NCBI RefSeq assembly: GCF_047948215.1 | Contig: NC_134456.1 | Span: forward strand, 9,505,001 to 9,569,000 | Origin: Lycorma delicatula | Lineage: Eukaryota > Arthropoda > Insecta > Hemiptera > Fulgoridae | Direction: 5' to 3' | Length of the DNA: 64,000 bases | In this document: in pieces, positions 1 through 11,133 of the stretch | Layout of the letters: each line of letters starts with the position of its first letter | Position numbering within the stretch: position 1 is the first letter of the stretch | Program-made: the position numbers and the translations under genes | Notes under the pieces: model-generated | Seen by the model: the letters and a program-made list of their open reading frames with translations, nothing else | What the model was told of the DNA's origin: nothing | The model's database searches: none

Positions 1-1049
1 AGAAGTTTATGTTAAAAAATTCCTTATTTTTGTTTATGTATATTAATGTTTGCCTTTGACTTTAAATCCGAGGAAAGTTTAACGTACATATAATCATGAA
101 AATGTGCGGTATGGTGCCTTATTGTTATTTATGAATTGTTTAAATTAAAGCTTTAAAAGAATTGGAGAAGGCGTTGGAGAGATATTGAAGTTGCTACATT
201 TCTCATGGGATTTGAGTTTATGAAAGATTTTTAGCATATTAGTATTACTAAAAACTATTACCGACACAAATCTCATTAAATAAAAAAATTGATATTTTCC
301 AATTTAAAAAACACCCCGATCTTTATTTCTTTTGAAAGTACTGTTCTTTCTTTTTTTCAATTAAACCCAATCAGAATAGGGTTCTGTTGTGAATGGAAAT
401 AAAATATATGATGCATTCTTTGTCAATGAAAGGGAAAGCATTCATTTGTTTATACTGTCAAAATGTTTTATAAAATAAATACTTTCTAAGCACCTGAAAT
501 ACAAGAGGCACCGGTTAAAGTCGTTTTATTTGAAAGTATAATGTAGACTATACAGCTACTCCCTGTGTTGAACAGAGTCAAAATGTCACCTGCATCTCGG
601 TGGGCTTGGTGCGGTAATATGCAGTAGTATATTTATCTTATTGAAGAAGACGACGGGAAACCACTTCACTCCTAACTTTTTCTAGTAAGCTTGTTATTTT
701 AATGCTTATCATTTTTATGACTTCTGTTTGGTGTACCGTTTAATTTTGTTGTGGCGAGTTTTATGCCGTAATAAAGCCGCTGTTTATAATATGATTTACG
801 TATTAAATCCTTGTAAATTACTAATGTTCTCGTCAACTTGAAAAGATTTTTATTATTTCTTTCCTTTTGTAATTAGTATATTTTTTTAATTTTAAATTTT
901 AATGATTTTATGATTCTTACTCAATTTTGGGGGATGTTTTCAATTAACGGTATTTTACTTACTGAACATTTTTTAAGCAATATTTATTCATTAAAAAATG
1001 CTTACATTTTTAAAACCTATAATTTTTTTGGTATTTTAATTTTAATGTA
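1..1049. other. AT-rich spacer, no gene seen
   Basis: No coding region or RNA gene is recognisable. A slightly GC-richer patch at about 560-680 could be an old repeat fragment, but I cannot assign it. The methionine-initiated frame opening at 910 is spacer sequence running by chance into the LINE fragment at 1050. Confidence 0.5.
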
Positions 1050-1814
1050 TGTAGTAATTCTAGCCGAGAGTAAAAAGGATTTAGAAGAAACAATGAACGG
1101 CATAGATGAAGGCCTTCGCAAGAACTATCGCATGAAAATAAACAAGAACAAAACAAAAGTAATGAAATGTAGTAGAAATAACAAAGATGGACCACTGAAT
1201 GTGAAAATAGGAGGAGAAAAGGTTATGGAGGTAGAAGAATTTTGTTATTTGGGAAGTAGAATTACTAAAGATGGACGAAGCAGGAGCGATATAAATTGCC
1301 GAATAGCACAAGCGAAACGAGCCTTCAGTAAGAAATATAATTTGTTTACATCAAAAATTAGTTTAAATGTCAGGAAAATATTTTGAAAGTGTATGTTTGG
1401 AGCGTCGCTTTATATGGAAGTGAAACTTGGACGATCGGAGTATCCGAGAAGAAAAGATTAGAAGCTTTTGAAATGCGGTGCTATAGGAGAATGTTAAAAA
1501 TCAGATGGGTGGATAAAGTGACAAATGAAGAGGTATTGCGGCAAATAGATGAAGAAAGAAGCATTTTGAAAAATATAGTTAAAAGAAGAGACAGACTTAT
1601 AGGCCACATACTAAGGCATCCTGGAATAGTAGCTTTAATATTGGAAGGACAGGTAGAAGGAAAAAATTATGTAGGCAGCCACGTTTGGAATATGTAAAAC
1701 AAATTGTTAGGGATGTAGGATGTAGAGGGTATACCGAAATGAAACGACTAGCACTAGATAGGGAATCTTGGAGAGCTGCATCAAACCAGTCAAATGACTG
1801 AAGACAAAAAAAAA
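1050..1814 (+). mobile_element. 5'-truncated RTE-like LINE (LINE-Y copy a)
   Basis: This is the 3' half of the LINE-Y reverse transcriptase followed by its C-terminal region. Homology to the copy at 31580 begins just after the FADD motif (ILAESKKDLEE) and runs to the end (AASNQSND, then stop). The frame opens with the element at about 1050 and is lost near 1383, where one T is missing from a T run. It resumes one frame over and is lost again near 1679, where one G is missing from GGCAGG. The 3' hairpin lies at 1787-1800 and the A tail at 1806-1814. No convincing target-site duplication was found. The copy is dead, from both 5' truncation and frameshifts. Confidence 0.9.
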
Positions 1815-4690
1815 GTATTAAGAAATAAAATATTTATTTTAATTTTAATTTAAACAATAGTAAGAAGAGAATTAATTGATATTTGAAAAAGAAATTCTTT
1901 AAAATTGTCATATACTAAATATTAAAAATCTTTATATTATATAATATATATTTATTATTTTGTTTATACTAAATATTAAAATGGATTTATGGATTTTTTA
2001 TATATAAATCTCTAAAATAAATGTAATCATTATATCCGAAAAAACGAATTATCATTTTTTTGCTGTATTTTATAGCAGTATTCTCTAACAAAAAAAAAAA
2101 AAAAAAAAAAAAAAAACCATAAACAGCTGGAAATACTAATACCATAATAAAAATCTATACAAATTCAAGCCTTGTAATTCTAACGTTATAAGAGCCGTAG
2201 AAGATGAAATAATTAAACTTAAAAATGGGGAAAGATTTGTTGAATTTCAACGTGCGTTTAACATTTTGCGAATGAAAATAGATGAGAAATATTTATAAAA
2301 ATGTCAAATAAAAAGACAAGGCAATTGAACAAAAGATCAAAAATGAAGCTACAAGAATTATATGAAGAAAGTGAAAGAAGAAGATTCATCGTGTAGAAGT
2401 CAATTTTTATTGATAACGAAGTAACTAAAAAAAATTGTTATGTAAACGTTAAACTCCATTTTTTCATAAACTTTCCTTACTTTTTTGTAATAAAAAATAT
2501 CCTTTTTCTCAACTACCACAAAAGATATTGATTTTATATTATTACCACATGTATTTAAGGTAAGAATACTCGTATAGTTAATTACAAATAGCTATTCATA
2601 TAGCTTTATTTTAACAAGTAAAAACGTTCTTCGACCAAAATGTTTGCTATAAATTTGATAAAGAATTTCAAACTTTCAGAAATAAAATTTTAAAACATTT
2701 ATAGCTAGTAATAAATAATCTTCGTTGTATTACAGGTTCCAGTTGTGTAATTCAAAGTTATAATACAGCCGTAGAAAAAGTTACTTATCCAATTCCTGGA
2801 TTTTCATATACTAGGAGAATAATTTAAATCGAAAGAGGGGAAGAGAAGATATTAAATCGAAGAGAGTTGACTAATGAAAATTTTTGTCGTGCAAATGTTT
2901 AACCTAAAGAAAATTTAACACTTTTTATTATTATTCGTTAACAGAAAAACTTAAGTATTTTCGGACATGCGTTCATAGGAACTTTTACTTTTATTTTGCA
3001 ATGAACAATTGATTTCTTCTCGTAATTTGGCTTTATAGTTTTGAAATATTTTTTATAATTATACAAATTCTATTTAATCTTCGTAATCTATTTCTTAATA
3101 ACTTATTAAGATAGAACTAAAGTAATTATTGAATGTTTATCTTATCTTCTTTGTTATATTATTAATTACATCCTGCCGTATTACACGTATATCCTTTTTA
3201 CTAAATAAGTTGTTTAATAATTTTAGAATTAACATAATGATATCCGACATTTCAATTTTATATATATATATAAAATTATTTTAGTAAAAAACCTTTCAAA
3301 AGAAGAAAATAAAACCAGAAACAATTTAACAAGGAAATAATTCTTCCGTTTTAAATATAGAAAGAACTTTCTTCTTTCCAATTTTGGGTTCTAAAAGTAT
3401 ACTGAAACCTGTATATCTACGTTATTCTTGTAATCTAATGGTGTGGCTGGCGGTGGACCGGCTCCAGGCCTCTTTATTTCTTATTTAGTGGCTGAAAAAT
3501 AAGCGTATAAATGAACAGACTGTCAGATAAAGCCGAAAATATTAACTATTGTAATACAAAATCTATCTTAAAAAGCAACTTAAGAAACAAATTTATTTTA
3601 TAAAGATAAGTTTAGATTTTATGGCAATCATTTTCTAAAATTTGCCTTCATGTGTGGGTGTATGCACGCGTGCGAGAGCTCACGTTTTTGCTTGATGTAT
3701 TTTAATACCGCATATTATCAGTAATTAAAAAAATAATAATTAGCCGACTGGTAGAACAGGTTTAACGATTTCGTTAATCTTTTGATTATCAATAATTAAT
3801 TTGCGTTTTCTTTTTATATGGAAGTTGTATAAAACACGCATATCATATGCATGCATTTCTTTACACGTGCTTCCTCCCGTTAATACAGATGCATGCATAT
3901 CTGCATATTAATGTATAGGTGCTATTCCGTATTTCATAGAAGAAGAGTCAGGGAGTGGGAAAGGATAGAGTGAAAGTTAAAATTGCATTAACGTAAGTAA
4001 CAGGTTACGTTTAATTTTACATACTATTTCTTTCTAATAAATTATATTTCAGACTTTTATAATAATAATTGGTCGCACAATGAAATTTACTTGTACCTTT
4101 TAATGTAAAAAATTTTACACAGTTAATGAAATATAAAAAAACATGTTTTACTACTTTTTCCTTATATAATTTTTTTAATAATTATTTTATCCGTGTAATT
4201 GTAGAATAAATAATTATTTCAAATAAAAATTATAATAAATAAATAAATATATACATATTACCTTGAAACATCGAAATGATAGAATATCAGTATTCTCCGG
4301 TGAATGTCGACACACCAAATACGTCGGAGAAAGACCGAAATATTTGCTTATTCGGACCTTCCCCGGTGTCGAAAAACACAGATAAGCTCTGCTGGGGGTC
4401 GTAACAATAAATAGAAATGAAAAACCAATCGCCTAATATCAATCTCTAAGGTAAATAGATTACGAGAAACCCTCGTTTAGAAAAATCTCTTTCAAATTTT
4501 TAGCATTTGTATGTAAATTCTACTTTTCCGATACAGTTTGTGTGTTTTGTTTCTAATTAAATTTGAACTTCTCAAATTTGTGTTAAATTTTAATATACTT
4601 TACTTAAATCAACTTTCTCAGAATTAAATTCTTTACAAAGTTAATTAGAAATTCTTTTATTTATTTTGTTTATTGGTAAGTTAGCAAAGT
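1815..4690. other. AT-rich spacer with an A27 tract and minor repeat scraps
   Basis: No gene is recognised. An uninterrupted A27 run at 2090-2116 is probably the tail of an unidentified retroelement. Segments at about 2160-2290 and 2728-2840 resemble each other (see findings). Patches with raised GC at 3430-3470 and 4275-4400 stand out but match nothing I know. A TG/CG-like run lies near 3650-3680. Confidence 0.45.
2163..2298 (+). pseudogene. Short open segment of unknown origin
   Basis: One plus-strand frame stays open for about 45 codons without an initiating methionine. It reads through NSNVIRAVEDEIIKLKNG and FVEFQRAFNILRMK, then a stop at 2296-2298. The composition is charged and soluble. 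Directly downstream is another lysine-rich stretch. About 570 bases further on a similar but disrupted sequence occurs. I do not recognise the family. A decayed transposon-encoded protein is the simplest guess. It could also be chance openness in an A-rich region. Confidence 0.25.
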
Positions 4691-4699
4691 TATTTTATT

Positions 4700-5050
4700 C
4701 TAGACCTAAAACAGTGTATTTTCCGACAAAACCTATACGTGTCTTACCCCGTTTTTCTTAAAACCTAAGTGAGATAGAGGTTTGAAACTATTTTTATTCA
4801 ATTTTTTTAGATCGAAAACCATAAGCAAGCACCAAAGTTATCCCTCGATTTGTACCCAAAAAATTAAGTGGGGTTTAATTTCACAGAGGGAGGAGAAAGC
4901 TAAATGTTTTTTGCCAGCTGAAACTCGCTAAGGAACCGTTTTCTGATCTATGTTTATATGAACTTTTTTTCTTATTTTTGGTTATAGAATCATCTTTCGA
5001 GAGATTTCCGTGCAATTTGGAATCGCCCTATAGTGATCGTAGAAAATTAA
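4700..5050. repeat. Probable dispersed noncoding repeat
   Basis: A moderately GC-balanced block without coding potential lies between AT-rich spacers, next to a family A copy. Its texture (a string of short imperfect phrases) is like that of the other dispersed repeats here. No second copy was found in the window, so repeat status is inferred. Confidence 0.25.
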
Positions 5051-5094
5051 GCTTTAGTATAATTGAAGTACTTATTAATTATTTAAAATTTAAA

Positions 5095-5480
5095 AATTTT
5101 AAATGGATCAGATTTATTGGTGTTAATATTCGACACTATTTCTAAATACTCTTAGCCACGCATCAAGATAACCTGTTCATCAAAAAAGTTGAAATTTTTA
5201 ATAAATATTTGGCTTTTTATATCCCAACTTTGGCCTGATTTTTTATACCATCGGACAAGAGGGCATTTGGGTAGTACTTTTATTTTAGTAGAGTATATTT
5301 TTTTTTTAGTTTTGTTGCATAACATCATACCAAATCGGACCGACTTATTGAAGTAAATAATTATTCCAATTAATAACCTTCAAGCTCCAAAAACAATAAT
5401 AATGCTGAAAGAGATCAGTATTTAAAATTTATTTTTTTAATTAAATTTTCAAGATTGAAAATAAATTGTATCTAGTACGG
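5095..5480 (+). repeat. Dispersed repeat family A, copy 1
   Basis: Noncoding. It shares a colinear series of phrases with 34625-34990 (minus) and 54060-54460 (plus). These include a phrase close to ATCCCAACTTTGG followed by CTGATTTTT, a target like CCAAATCGGACC, and the self-complementary ATTTTCAAGATTGAAAAT near the 3' side. No terminal repeats or target-site duplication are visible. The copies are divergent, so the family is old. Confidence 0.6.
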
Positions 5481-5589
5481 GAATTGTAAAAATACTCAAT
5501 TGTAATAACACAGAAATTTTATTAAAAAAAAAAAATAGCTCCCATTTTTCGTATTTTTAATTATTTTTATAATTTCTTACATAATTTCT

Positions 5590-5860
5590 ATTTTTCAAGT
5601 TGTGGCTACTATGAAAAATGTTACATTTAGTAGTTCTTGAGGAAGGGCGTCAAATGGGACCTTTTTACTAAAAATTTTGGTTTATCTTAGCAAATATACT
5701 CTAATAGAATAATTTTGAAGATAACTTAATTCAATTAATGAAATCAAATTGGACTTAATGGGTTTTACTGCACATTTTGATCTTTATCACATTTGCGGGT
5801 CAAATCTGTTTCAAGTAGTCTATTATCTTCACTATTATCAGTATTAATAAGTTATCTTTC
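5590..5860 (+). repeat. Dispersed repeat related to 57530-57900
   Basis: Noncoding. It shares ordered phrases with 57530-57900: a stretch like GTGGCTACTATGAAAAATG, a CAAATGGGACC-type phrase, and near the end CAAATCTGTTTCAAGTA against CAAATCTGCTTCGTGTA. It sits directly downstream of family A copy 1 and may be part of the same larger repeat. An A18 run follows at 5863-5880. Confidence 0.5.
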
Positions 5861-5889
5861 TCAAAAAAAAAAAAAAAAAACGATGGTGC

Positions 5890-6340
5890 GTGGGTTTGTT
5901 TGTTTGTTTGTCGTATGTGCTTACATTTTTACATCCTTGTGCGAAGTAAAGAAAGTATTGTGATCGCGAAAAATTTCGGTTTTCAGAATTCAACGGAAAT
6001 ATTTATTTTGACTAGTTTCGGCTTGACGTCTGTACGTACGTATATATCTCGCATAACTCACAAACGATTAACCGTAGATAAAGTCTTGTATTTAGGACTG
6101 TTGTAACATTTACTTGTGCACCTCCCCTTTTGATTACAATCGATTGGACAAAGTGTCCAAAAAAGCTCAATATCCAAACGATTTGAATTTTGGACTTCTT
6201 CTTAACTGCAGTAATAAGCTCCTATTGAGAGCATTTCTACGATATATCATAAGTGGTACTTAGTTTCATTTGTTCCAAAGTTATAGCCAAATGAAATTTT
6301 AATTAATGAAATATATGATCTTACAAGAGGAAGGCAGATC
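5890..6340 (+). repeat. Dispersed repeat family B, copy 1
   Basis: Noncoding. A near-identical phrase ATTGTGATCGCGAAAAATTT, then TTTCGGTTTTCAGA, GACGTCTGTACGTACG, CTCGCATAACTCA and AAAGTGTCCAAAAAA occur in the same order at 13068-13430 (plus) and, inverted, at 19600-20015. A GTTT tandem run precedes it at about 5894-5910. The short open frames here are chance. The family is dispersed and moderately diverged. No terminal repeats were seen, so its class is unknown. Confidence 0.7.
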
Positions 6341-6588
6341 GATTTCATCTCCTATTTTTTAACATTTTTTTTAAATTTAAATATATTGATTTATTCATAA
6401 TTATTAACCTCTGACTGTAAAAACGTTTTTTACAATAAATAACAATACAATAACAACAATAAAAAAAAAATATAAGTATCAGAAGTTATTAGCGAAATAA
6501 AATGTTTTGTACTTTTCATTTTAATTCAAAAATTTTTAAAGAGGTTAATAATTATTAATAAATTAATATATTTAAATTTAAAAAAAAC

Positions 6589-6599
<11 letters not shown>

Positions 6600-6620
<21 letters not shown>

Positions 6621-6621
6621 G
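6600..6621. repeat. (TA)n microsatellite
   Basis: An uninterrupted AT/TA dinucleotide run, directly followed by the tRNA-like segment. Confidence 0.9.
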
Positions 6622-6700
6622 AAGTCGAATTCGAACTGATGTGTCCATGGTTACGGATCCGACTCGTTCTCACTTACACCAAATAACTAATTGAGCGATG
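6622..6700 (-). repeat. Degenerate tRNA-like (SINE head?) segment
   Basis: Read on the minus strand there is a box A-like TGGTGTAAGTGAGAACG, then after about 35 bases a box B-like AGTTCGAATTC. The spacing suits an internal RNA polymerase III promoter. No 7-bp acceptor stem could be paired, so a functional tRNA is unlikely. It is probably the decayed head of a tRNA-derived SINE. Confidence 0.35.
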
Positions 6701-6929
6701 CGAAATAAAATTAATATACAAACTAATATAAAATAATAATACCGACACCACAAAAAATGTGGTGTAATGTCTTGTCCACTACAATGTAATTTGTAACTGT
6801 CCATTATTAAAGAATTAGAGGATCGTATGTAACTTTCAAATGAATTAAGTTTAAATGAAGTGCAGCAAAAAATGTGTAAATTTAATTTAATAAGCGTACA
6901 AGGAAGTCATTTGGTGTCCACAACAGATT

Positions 6930-7330
6930 TTTATTTTAGCTGATATTAGCGCAGAGCGAACCAAAGGTGGTGCGCTGAAGGCTGCGCACAGCGACTTTCT
7001 TACAGCCGACTCTCTCCCGGTAGAAGCAGTCCGTTGTCAGTTACTTTACAAATTATTTAATTTCTAAGCGTAGATTTTTTTTTGTTTATATTTTGTATTT
7101 GTATTTGTATTTATTACTATTTATTAATTTTTTTTATTTAATTTTATTAATAAAAGAAAGGAATTAGTAGTTAATATTTAGCGGGAAAAGAGAATTCTTA
7201 TTTTTCGGGAGAAAGTAGTTGCCGCGCATCCAGCCGGCGCATCACGTGGTCCACTCTGCACCAATAGCAGCAGCTGGACCGGCAACTAACACAACCTCAC
7301 ACGAACTAAACGAACAAGCCTGTTATCAAT
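6930..7330. promoter_or_regulatory. Locally GC-rich block, possible promoter/5' region
   Basis: Two GC-rich patches (about 6945-7040 and 7205-7325) stand out from roughly 70% AT flanks. They contain GCGC, CCGGCG and CACGTG motifs. A short methionine-initiated frame (MASVKHYISIKNY) starts at 7331 directly after the second patch. No longer coding region follows. This could be a host promoter or first-exon region, or a solo terminal repeat of an element. I see no TATA box or inverted repeat to decide between them. Confidence 0.25.
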
Positions 7331-7515
7331 ATGGCTAGTGTTAAACATTATATTTCTATTAAAAATTATTGAATTCTACATCTACTCACTCCTTAAGCCT
7401 GTTTTAAATATATCAACACAAAAATGTTCAGAAAAATATTCTGTACTCACTAATATTTCTTTTCTTAAAATATATTTGTAAAATACTTGATATTTTCACA
7501 AACATGAGGTTATGA

Positions 7516-7557
7516 ACCGTCGAGGGTCCAGGGGTCAGTGCCCCCTGGCTAGACGGT
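7516..7557. repeat. GC-rich two-tier hairpin
   Basis: The outer stem is ACCGTC (7516-7521) with GACGGT (7552-7557). The inner stem is CCAGGGG (7528-7534) with CCCCTGG (7542-7548), with a 7-base loop. It is surrounded by AT-rich DNA. G/C-rich, CCAGGGG-type sequences also occur in the fold-back at 43245-43373 and near 49355-49440, so it may be a scrap of a structured transposon end. Confidence 0.55.
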
Positions 7558-7559
7558 AG

Positions 7560-10344
7560 GGTGAGCGATGCGAGGCCTGACTGGCAAGTATTTTATAATA
7601 ATATTCACAAATTTTATTTTATTTAATTTAAAATAATTATTAACTTTTTGGCACTAAATGTTATTTGTTTTTGGAATTCGTAAAAGCTAAATAGTAATAA
7701 TATTTGAAATTTTTATTTAATATCTTATTGTATTATTTGTTTTTAAAATTTTGTTGAAAATTAAGAGCAGCACCTGGAAAGTTTTACAATCCTTTACTGG
7801 CTGTAATTTTTTTTTAATCACATCAATTGCTACGGACATTAATAAACTTCATTAACAAATAATAAAGCGCGTCTATTATCATTTAAGTTCGGTAATCTAT
7901 GGAAATAATTACTTAAAACGTGGTTATAACTATTGGTATTTCCCCTTATTATGTAATTTACAGGATGCTATTCCTTGATAAACTTTAGATTATGCAATAA
8001 TCTAAATAATAAACGTTTACCGTCTTAATCAAAACCAATTTTTACTTGATTTACCGTCTTACTTTGAAAGGGAAAAAAGATATCCGAAAACTGAAATAAA
8101 CTTTCCTGTTACTGTTAGACAAAATTGTATTTAATATTGATTAAGAAAACACAACGACCGGATTGGATGGACAATAAATCTGCTTCTTCAAAATGTTTTT
8201 GATAGGGCTGTAAAGATGTCTTCGATTATGACTTGTGAGGTAACTAGCCTGTTCTTTTATAAATCATCAGTGATAATTGGACATTAATAATATTAAAAAA
8301 AAAAATCTATACCAGCTTGTTCTGATTAAAGAATGTGGTAATTACAAATATATAATATTCAACTATAATTAATTATTTAATGTTAATTTAACAGAAAGTA
8401 AAAACTAGTTATATAAACGTAAAAACATGTACAGACAAGCAACTGTAAATCTTATGGCTGCGTACGTTTGAAAGCATGCGTACACACAGAGTAGCGATAA
8501 AAAATAAAAGTGAAATGTTACTCAACAATGAAAATTAATTTATGTATTCAGGTATCATATTATTTTGGTTTACTAGTCTACAATTCTATATCTCATCGAT
8601 TTTATTTATTCATTTGACGTATTAAAAAATAAAAATACTTATGTTAATATATGTAAACAATATTGACAAGCTTAGGTTATTATACATGGGTGGTATAATC
8701 CAATTAATAAAAATATAAATTAACAGTGTATAAAAAATTTTGAAATGTAAATGAAAGATTAAGTCGATTTGATGTTATCGATAATTAAAATTATACCAGA
8801 ATCAATCTGTATCGATTATCCCGAAGAGAATAGGCAATCAATTTTCCAGGGAAAGGAATTCCTTTCTCAGTTATTACAGTATAATAGAGGAAAAACACGG
8901 TATTAGTCTTAGTTTAATTTTCAAAAATAAGTATACTTTGGAAATCAGAGGACTATGAAAATAAAAATATGGTACTATATCTTAAAAGGAATGGAACTAA
9001 TGGAAATTATTATAATATCGTAATTTTCCAGTTAGTAAGAACAAAAACATAGAAATATCATTGAAAAAAAATCATACAAAGCTCCACTCTCAAAATATGA
9101 TTTTTTTTTTAAACTTTCTATTGTTTCAACTTGCCTATTTAATACATGTTTTTTTCTTAACTAGATTTTATCAACGCTAGTTATAGTTAAAGTTTAAGAG
9201 AATTTGTTTTTAAAGTAAAATAGCTATGTACAACAAACTGAAATATTCAATTAGTGATAAAATATTTTTGCGAGATAAAAGCGGTTGTTGAAAGCACATA
9301 GCAAACTCATAAACAGAACTACTTTTCTTTGGATTGTTTTCTCTCTTCCCAGAGGATTTTCTTTACCTGTTTTCTTTAATTTTTCTTGTGTCTATTTTAT
9401 TTTGTGACTTCTTTTGTTATTCTATTCTGTAATTCTCTTAGTTTTTTTTTTTTTGTTTTTGTTCTGAAAAGGTCCCCGTTATGTATTTTTCCCTTTTAAA
9501 TTTCTAGTTAAGATAAAATTTTCTTTATGTCTGTAAACCAATTATTTTTGATTTCCTATTTTTTTTTTAATTTTATCTTTGTTAATTGTATATAGATAAG
9601 ACCGTAAAATTTTAGTATTTTTATTTTTATTTTGGTTTGTATTATCTCGAATGCTTCGTAAAATTATTCGTTTTTTTCTAAGATGAAATTCAAAGTTATT
9701 GCTTATTTTTTTGGGTTCTATGATTTTTAAAAATATATTATACTTTCAAACTTTGATTAAGTTTTTTTTTTTATTAAAGGTTAAAAATTTTTGTTGCGGA
9801 TAAATTTACTTATTATTAGAATTATAAATTTACGTATTTTCATTTTTATTATTTTTAAAAAAAGGATATAATTAAAATTAAATAACTTTTCGTAATTTTT
9901 TATTAAACCAGTAAAACCTAAAAAAAGATACAATTTGGAAAGAAAATAGTGTTTTAAATTATTATAAAGTGCCTCTTGTTTAATGTACGTCAAATAACAA
10001 TGAAAATTATCAACCGAAAAGAAATAAATTAAAAAATTCCTCTGTACCGATTGTTATAAAAGTTCAACTATTTCCGACCTGGTAAATTTTAATATAGGAA
10101 ATAAAAACTGAAAAAAATGAATTCCATAAATTGAAACGAAAGAATAAGATTATTAAGAAGTTTTTTTGAATAGTGGTGTGTATGTGTGTGTGCACGCGCG
10201 AGTTTGTGTGTGCTAATATAACTGTATGAAAAATTAAGTTCAGCAGACACAAAAAATTACTTAAAAGAAAGACTGAAAATAACATAGATTTAATATTAAG
10301 ATAAAAATTAGTTTGAAAATAAATAATAAAAAAAAACAAAAGTT
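7560..10344. other. AT-rich spacer, no gene seen
   Basis: About 2.8 kb with no recognisable domain on either strand. Long poly-T and poly-A rich frames produce short open frames only. A TG/CG alternating run lies at about 10180-10201. I see no structured repeat. Confidence 0.55.
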
Positions 10345-10354
10345 AGTGAAATAT

Positions 10355-11123
10355 CCTCCTCTATGAATCATGAGACCTTGCCGTTGGTGAGGGGGCTTGA
10401 GTGCTCAGGGATACAGAGTAGCTGGACCGAAGGTGCAACCATATCGGAGAGGTATATGTTGAGAGCCAGACTAAGGAATGATTCCTGAAAGAGGGCAGCA
10501 GCTCTTTCAGTAGTTGTTAGGGGCGTGAGTCACAATGACTTAAACGGCCGTATCAACATCACTCAGTCCTCTGAGTACTGGGCAGCTGAAAGCAATAGAA
10601 AACTACAGCTGCTTTTTTTCCAAGAAAATGTGGCTCTCTGCATTTTCACATAGCAATAATGGAGGCGCCTTCCTTGGTAAAATATTCCGGAGGTAAAATA
10701 GTCCCCCGTTCGGATCTCCGGGTGGGGACTACTAAGGAAGGGGTCACCAGAAAATTAAAAAATAACATTCTACGAGTCGGAGCGTGGAATGTTAGAAGCT
10801 TAAAAAAGGTTGGTAGGCTAGAAAATTTAAAAAGGGAAATGGATAGGGTGAATGGGGATATAGTAGGAATTAGTGAGGTTCGGTGGGAAGAGGAAGGCGA
10901 CTTATAGGCCACATACTAAGGCATCCTGGAATAGTCGCTTTAATATTGGAAGGACAGGTAGAAGGGAAAAATTGTGTAGGCAGGCCACGTTTGGAGTATG
11001 TAAAACAAATTGTTGGGGATGTAGGATGTAGAGGGTATACTGAAATGAAACGACTAGCACTAGATAGGGAATCTTGGAGAGCTGCATCAAACCAGTCAAA
11101 TGACTGAAGACAAAAAAAAAAAA
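10355..11123 (+). mobile_element. Internally deleted RTE-like LINE with intact 5' end (LINE-Y copy b)
   Basis: The insertion is bounded by a perfect 10-bp target-site duplication, AGTGAAATAT, at 10345-10354 and 11124-11133. It starts with a 5' untranslated region of about 300 bases, then the endonuclease start at 10659. It jumps near 10900 straight into the C-terminal coding region (GHILRHPGIVAL) and the normal 3' end with A tail. More than 2 kb of endonuclease and reverse transcriptase coding is missing, judged against the 31580 copy and usual RTE lengths. It is the only copy here that shows the family's 5' end. Confidence 0.9.
10659..10904 (+). pseudogene. LINE-Y endonuclease N-terminus, joined to 3' end
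   Basis: About 80 codons from the ATG at 10659. The apurinic endonuclease-like fold starts around residue 38 (ILRVGAWNVRSLKKVG), followed by the motif I glutamate context GDIVGISEVRWEEEGD near residues 65-79. A stop then follows because the deletion junction shifts the frame. The downstream histidine and aspartate motifs of the endonuclease are absent, so it cannot be an active nuclease. The ATG follows a long leader and fits the element's natural start. Family knowledge: this domain nicks target DNA to prime reverse transcription in RTE and related LINEs. Confidence 0.8.
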
Positions 11124-11133
11124 AAGTGAAATA

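Noticed and set aside
2734..2826. Host terminal exon after an ATTACAG acceptor
   Set aside because: The open stretch is about 30 codons with no recognisable domain, and it resembles the segment at 2165. Evidence is too thin to call an exon.
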